Below are positions 5,240 through 7,669 of a stretch of 7,669 bases of DNA, piece by piece. A model generated the notes under the pieces. The model searched no databases and was not told the origin of the DNA. It worked only from the letters and a program-made list of their open reading frames with translations. The position numbers and the translations under genes were made by a program. The DNA lies in the NCBI GenBank assembly GCA_002685315.1, contig NYXJ01000049.1, forward strand, positions 1-7,669. The letters are read 5' to 3'. The DNA is from Methanobacteriota archaeon (GTDB taxonomy: Archaea > Thermoplasmatota > Poseidoniia > Poseidoniales > Thalassarchaeaceae). The first letter of the stretch is position 1. Every line of letters starts with the position of its first letter.

Positions 5240-7276
5240 TCAATTAATATCTTCATCAACTGAAAGATTAGGCTGAGAACCATCCATGATTAGATCATCT
5301 TTCACACCCTTACGTCGAGCCATGAATGCAGTCCAGCCTAGCAAAGCAAATATGGCTATGATTGAAACCAAGAGTAAATATAAACCGAACGTCATTTCAC
5401 CAGCTATGCCTTCGCTAACGTCAGTTTGTCCATCAATTAATATAACTCTACGAGCGTCTACAGGAGACATTTGGTCATCACTAATGACTAACCTAGAGTA
5501 CACAGTAGAGTTCCCTGATTCGAGATGAGGTTGTAGTTTTAAATTCCAAGAGGACCAGTCACCGTCAGTCGAAAGGTCTGTTGCTTGTTGCCAATCTCCT
5601 CCTCCAACCTTAATTTGTACGAACCCTAAACCTGGAGAACCTCCTGAAGAAAATCCAGAGATTCGAGATTCATTGCCGATTCGTTGAAGTGTTTCAAGAT
5701 TCATCGTGATGTTAAGAGATGAATCTATTGCTCCTGCTGATTGTACAAACAGAAGAGGGTCTGCTTGCCCATATCCAAATTCATTATCTGGTCTAGATTC
5801 CAGTAAACTGCAATCATTGAAACCGGGGTCATCAAGTAACTGTAAGTCTCTTTCAATCGAGTCTGCACTAATTATGGCTTTCACTTGTTCATGTGTAATG
5901 TCGGGGTTGGCTTCTACCATCAACGCGGCTATCCCAGCCATGAGTGGTGTAGCCATACTGGTTCCTGACTTACTTGTGTATCCATCTGAGGTTGCCGCAT
6001 CTGGAGCCATTATGTTAGATCCTATGACTGATACGTCGGGTTTTACCCGACCATCTGAAGTATATCCTCTACTGGAATATATTGCTAGACCCAAATCTTT
6101 GTCAAGACTAGCCACAGTGATTGGGAGGTTTGCATCTCCTGGACTATCTATGGTATTGCAACCAGCAAATGTGGCGCCACCAAATTCATTTCCAGCAGAT
6201 AGGAAAGTTATGATACCGGAGGAAGCTACGGCATCCATTTGTTGGCTCCAAGCAGAAGAACCATCATTATCGAAATGTATCTCGAGCTGTTGTTCTCCGA
6301 GAGAGGAGGTCAGTATGTCTATCCCCTTAGAGTTCTTATTCTCAATTGCCCACTCGGCACCTTCGATTATGTCCTGTATATCTCCATCACAACAAGCTAG
6401 GATATTAATCACCCAGGCACCTGGTGCTACTCCAATATACCTAGCACCATCTGCAGATACCTGTCCTCCACCTGTTCCTGCGGCGATTCCGGCTACATGA
6501 GATCCATGAGTTCCTGAATCGTAAGACTCCCCTGCAGGTTGTTCGGAATCAGTTATCACAGCATCGTAGAATGCTGATATTTTGGGATCACAGTCTATTA
6601 TGATTGGATTAGTGTTAATTGGGTCTGGTTCTGGTTGATTGCAACCGATTGTCAGTTCATCATCCATGTCGTTGAGTCCTTCGTGATCTCCGCGTACCCC
6701 AGTGTCAAGAACTGCAATTGTAACTCCGGTCCCATCATAGCCATATTGTGACCAAACTTGATTCACCCCCATGTTTGGAGCCGCCTCGTTCATGTGTGTC
6801 TCTGCGAGCCCTAGATCTTCTAACATGACAAGGCCAGATAATTGCAACAGAGGGGATTTAGAATGTATAATATCTAAGGGGACATTTGCTATCAAACTAT
6901 CAAGATATATCGGTCTAAATGTCACAGTTGCACCAAGATTTTCCAAAGCCTTGACATCTGCAGTAGACGGATGATGGTCATAATCCACGAATACTCTAGC
7001 ATATCCTTGGTCGGCTCTCTTCCACCATTGTGAATAAACATCATTAGGCTGGGTTAGCAACCAAGCTAGACGATCATCTATCTTGTCGTGATTCTTGTCT
7101 CTGGACCAATCTTCCCACCATTCATCGTGAATTTCTAGAGAATGCCTTGGCTGCCATTCTCCTGCTGCATCTAGACCTCCTCGCTCATTATCAGGGCTTA
7201 TTTGTGATGCTGTTAACGGGAGGATTAGCGTAGCCAATATCAATAGAGCAACAACCCGCGGAGAAGATTTCATCAT
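5240..7276 (-). CDS. Exported, membrane-anchored S8 (subtilisin-like) serine protease
   Basis: A 678-residue endopeptidase predicted to act outside the cell. Numbering is from ATG 7276. A Sec signal peptide spans about 1-24 (KSSPR, then VVALLILATLILPLTAS). A Ca-loop-like DKNHDKIDD lies at 60-68, and an inhibitor-I9-like propeptide at about 93-162. The catalytic domain (about 167-517) has Asp191 in AVLDTGV, His257 in GTHGSHVAGIAAG, oxyanion Asn363 in LSAGN, and Ser440 in SGTSMATP. Six domain cysteines (212, 229, 295, 296, 373, 489) allow surface disulfides. A beta-sandwich-like region (about 519-617) leads to a transmembrane helix (about 628-651), a stop-transfer ARRKG and an acidic tail. The frame opens at TTG 7360, but that adds 28 residues before the signal peptide and overlaps the upstream gene, so ATG 7276 or 7273 is preferred. 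Likely roles are peptide scavenging or surface-protein processing. It is followed by SelO and preceded by a 56-residue membrane protein. Confidence 0.93.
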   Translation of the reverse strand: MMKSSPRVVALLILATLILPLTASQISPDNERGGLDAAGEWQPRHSLEIHDEWWEDWSRDKNHDKIDDRLAWLLTQPNDVYSQWWKRADQGYARVFVDYDHHPSTADVKALENLGATVTFRPIYLDSLIANVPLDIIHSKSPLLQLSGLVMLEDLGLAETHMNEAAPNMGVNQVWSQYGYDGTGVTIAVLDTGVRGDHEGLNDMDDELTIGCNQPEPDPINTNPIIIDCDPKISAFYDAVITDSEQPAGESYDSGTHGSHVAGIAAGTGGGQVSADGARYIGVAPGAWVINILACCDGDIQDIIEGAEWAIENKNSKGIDILTSSLGEQQLEIHFDNDGSSAWSQQMDAVASSGIITFLSAGNEFGGATFAGCNTIDSPGDANLPITVASLDKDLGLAIYSSRGYTSDGRVKPDVSVIGSNIMAPDAATSDGYTSKSGTSMATPLMAGIAALMVEANPDITHEQVKAIISADSIERDLQLLDDPGFNDCSLLESRPDNEFGYGQADPLLFVQSAGAIDSSLNITMNLETLQRIGNESRISGFSSGGSPGLGFVQIKVGGGDWQQATDLSTDGDWSSWNLKLQPHLESGNSTVYSRLVISDDQMSPVDARRVILIDGQTDVSEGIAGEMTFGLYLLLVSIIAIFALLGWTAFMARRKGVKDDLIMDGSQPNLSVDEDIN

Positions 7277-7344
7277 ATCTACGAGGAGGGTATCACTCAA
7301 GTCCCTTACGCTTTTAGAACCACTTGGTTTTGTCAAAAGATGTA

Positions 7345-7515
7345 TTAATTTTCCATCCAAGCTTCTATTTCTTTACTAGCTAGTATTAACGTAGGTGCCC
7401 ATAATCCTACAAATATACCTAACATTTCATCGTCACCAACAAAGTAAAGGTACAATGACCCTACTACTGATGTCATACTTGCTATAAAACCAAATTTTGC
7501 TAATTGTCCACTCAT
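7345..7515 (-). CDS. Small two-helix membrane protein (56 aa)
   Basis: ATG at 7513-7515 to TAA at 7345-7347 reads MSGQLAKFGFIASMTSVVGS, a first hydrophobic helix reaching LYLYFV. A short acidic turn follows (GDDEM), then a second helix LGIFVGLWAPTLILA, ending in a charged tail (SKEIEAWMEN). The FVGLWAPTLIL segment is reminiscent of very small two-helix proteins scattered in bacteria and archaea, which have no known function; that is recollection, not a search result. Coding potential is supported by an uninterrupted frame, a clean hairpin topology and its position as the first gene before the protease. If the protease began at TTG 7360 the two would overlap by 16 bases; with the preferred ATG the gap is 68. 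A TATA-like TTATATAC lies about 37 nt upstream of the ATG. Confidence 0.65.
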   Translation of the reverse strand: MSGQLAKFGFIASMTSVVGSLYLYFVGDDEMLGIFVGLWAPTLILASKEIEAWMEN

Positions 7516-7548
7516 CTATATTCCCAATTTATCCTATCTCACGATGCT

Positions 7549-7556
7549 GTATATAA
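7549..7556 (-). promoter_or_regulatory. TATA-like promoter for the 56-aa protein / protease unit
   Basis: TTATATAC (7556-7549, minus strand) is the strongest box upstream of the leftward unit. Standard spacing would start transcription near 7527, leaving a leader of about 12 nt before the ATG at 7515. The leader has no clear Shine-Dalgarno. This promoter could drive the small membrane protein, the S8 protease and possibly SelO. Confidence 0.4.
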
Positions 7557-7628
7557 TTTACTGCAAATATATGAATTTAAATTAGTTTTTTGTGTAAGGT
7601 TAAACATTCTAAAATAATAATTGAAAGG

Positions 7629-7660
7629 TTAATACAGAACAAACAATTCCAACGTACATG
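7629..7660 (+). promoter_or_regulatory. Possible promoter and start codon of a rightward gene cut by the window edge
   Basis: TTAATAC (7629-7635) is centred 26 nt before an ATG at 7658-7660, the same geometry as the other leaderless-type starts here. Only four codons (MNIL) are visible before the window ends, so coding cannot be tested. If real, bases 7516-7657 form a divergent intergenic region between this gene and the 56-residue protein. Confidence 0.25.
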
Positions 7661-7669
7661 AACATTCTA

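Noticed and set aside
5706..6500. 264-codon open frame on the plus strand inside the S8 protease
   Set aside because: It is antisense to the catalytic core, whose Asp, His, Asn and Ser motifs are intact. The translation has no recognisable domain and is a by-product of the protease codon pattern.
7276..7360. TTG start at 7360 for the S8 protease, with a TTAATAC box 26 nt upstream
   Set aside because: The spacing matches other promoters. But the extension puts 28 polar residues ahead of a normal Sec signal peptide, and the box lies inside the 56-residue gene. The double ATG at 7276/7273 is a better start.
7609..7668. Minus-strand hydrophobic tail (RMFMYVGIVCSVLTFQLLF then stop) entering from the right edge
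   Set aside because: At only about 19 codons it could be the end of a gene outside the window, but chance open frames of this length are common in A+T-rich DNA. It also conflicts with the possible rightward promoter.
1..7669. CRISPR array, insertion sequence or toxin-antitoxin module
   Set aside because: No regularly spaced repeats, terminal inverted repeats, transposase motifs or recognisable toxin/antitoxin pair were seen on either strand.

Overview
This window looks like a piece of a planktonic archaeal genome, most plausibly a low-GC marine Thermoplasmatota lineage such as Marine Group II/III (Poseidoniales-like). That assignment is inference. It rests on archaeal-style promoters: AT-rich TATA boxes centred about 26 nt upstream of start codons, so the mRNAs would be leaderless, with no bacterial -10 box at the right distance. 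It also rests on an exported S8 protease with a C-terminal membrane anchor, next to several genes of bacterial flavour (EmrE-type SMR pump, glutathione-transferase-like protein, SelO). No tRNA, rRNA, CRISPR array, insertion sequence or phage gene was seen, and no gene-free stretch exceeds 300 bases.

Layout. 1-503 (+) is the 3' part of a cyclophilin-type peptidyl-prolyl isomerase. A 105-base convergent gap holding a stem-loop follows. 609-2915 is a minus-strand run of five genes with gaps of 53 to 101 bases: an SMR multidrug transporter, two roughly 72-residue two-helix membrane proteins, a GST-fold protein, and a 227-residue polytopic membrane protein whose base composition is richer in G+C than its surroundings. 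2916-3017 is a divergent spacer. 3018-3643 (+) carries two small membrane proteins in tandem, the second a DUF3817 member with a clear Shine-Dalgarno. 3662-7515 (-) carries, in transcription order, a 56-residue two-helix membrane protein, a signal-peptide-bearing and membrane-anchored subtilisin-like protease, and SelO/YdiU protein AMPylase. The last ~140 bases look like a divergent promoter region, with a possible plus-strand gene starting just before the right edge.

How the genes relate. No single pathway joins them. Two themes recur. One is protein quality or modification: exported cyclophilin, secreted protease, SelO AMPylase and the GST-like protein, the last two linked to redox biology elsewhere. 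The other is small or polytopic membrane proteins, six genes of unknown or barely known function plus the SMR pump. The most probable transcription unit is 56-aa membrane protein, protease, SelO, with gaps of about 68 and 48 bases. I see no strong evidence for a new multi-gene system. The best candidates for something undescribed are the 227-residue membrane protein with polar residues in its predicted helices, the set of small two-helix proteins, and SelO beside a secreted protease in an apparent archaeon.
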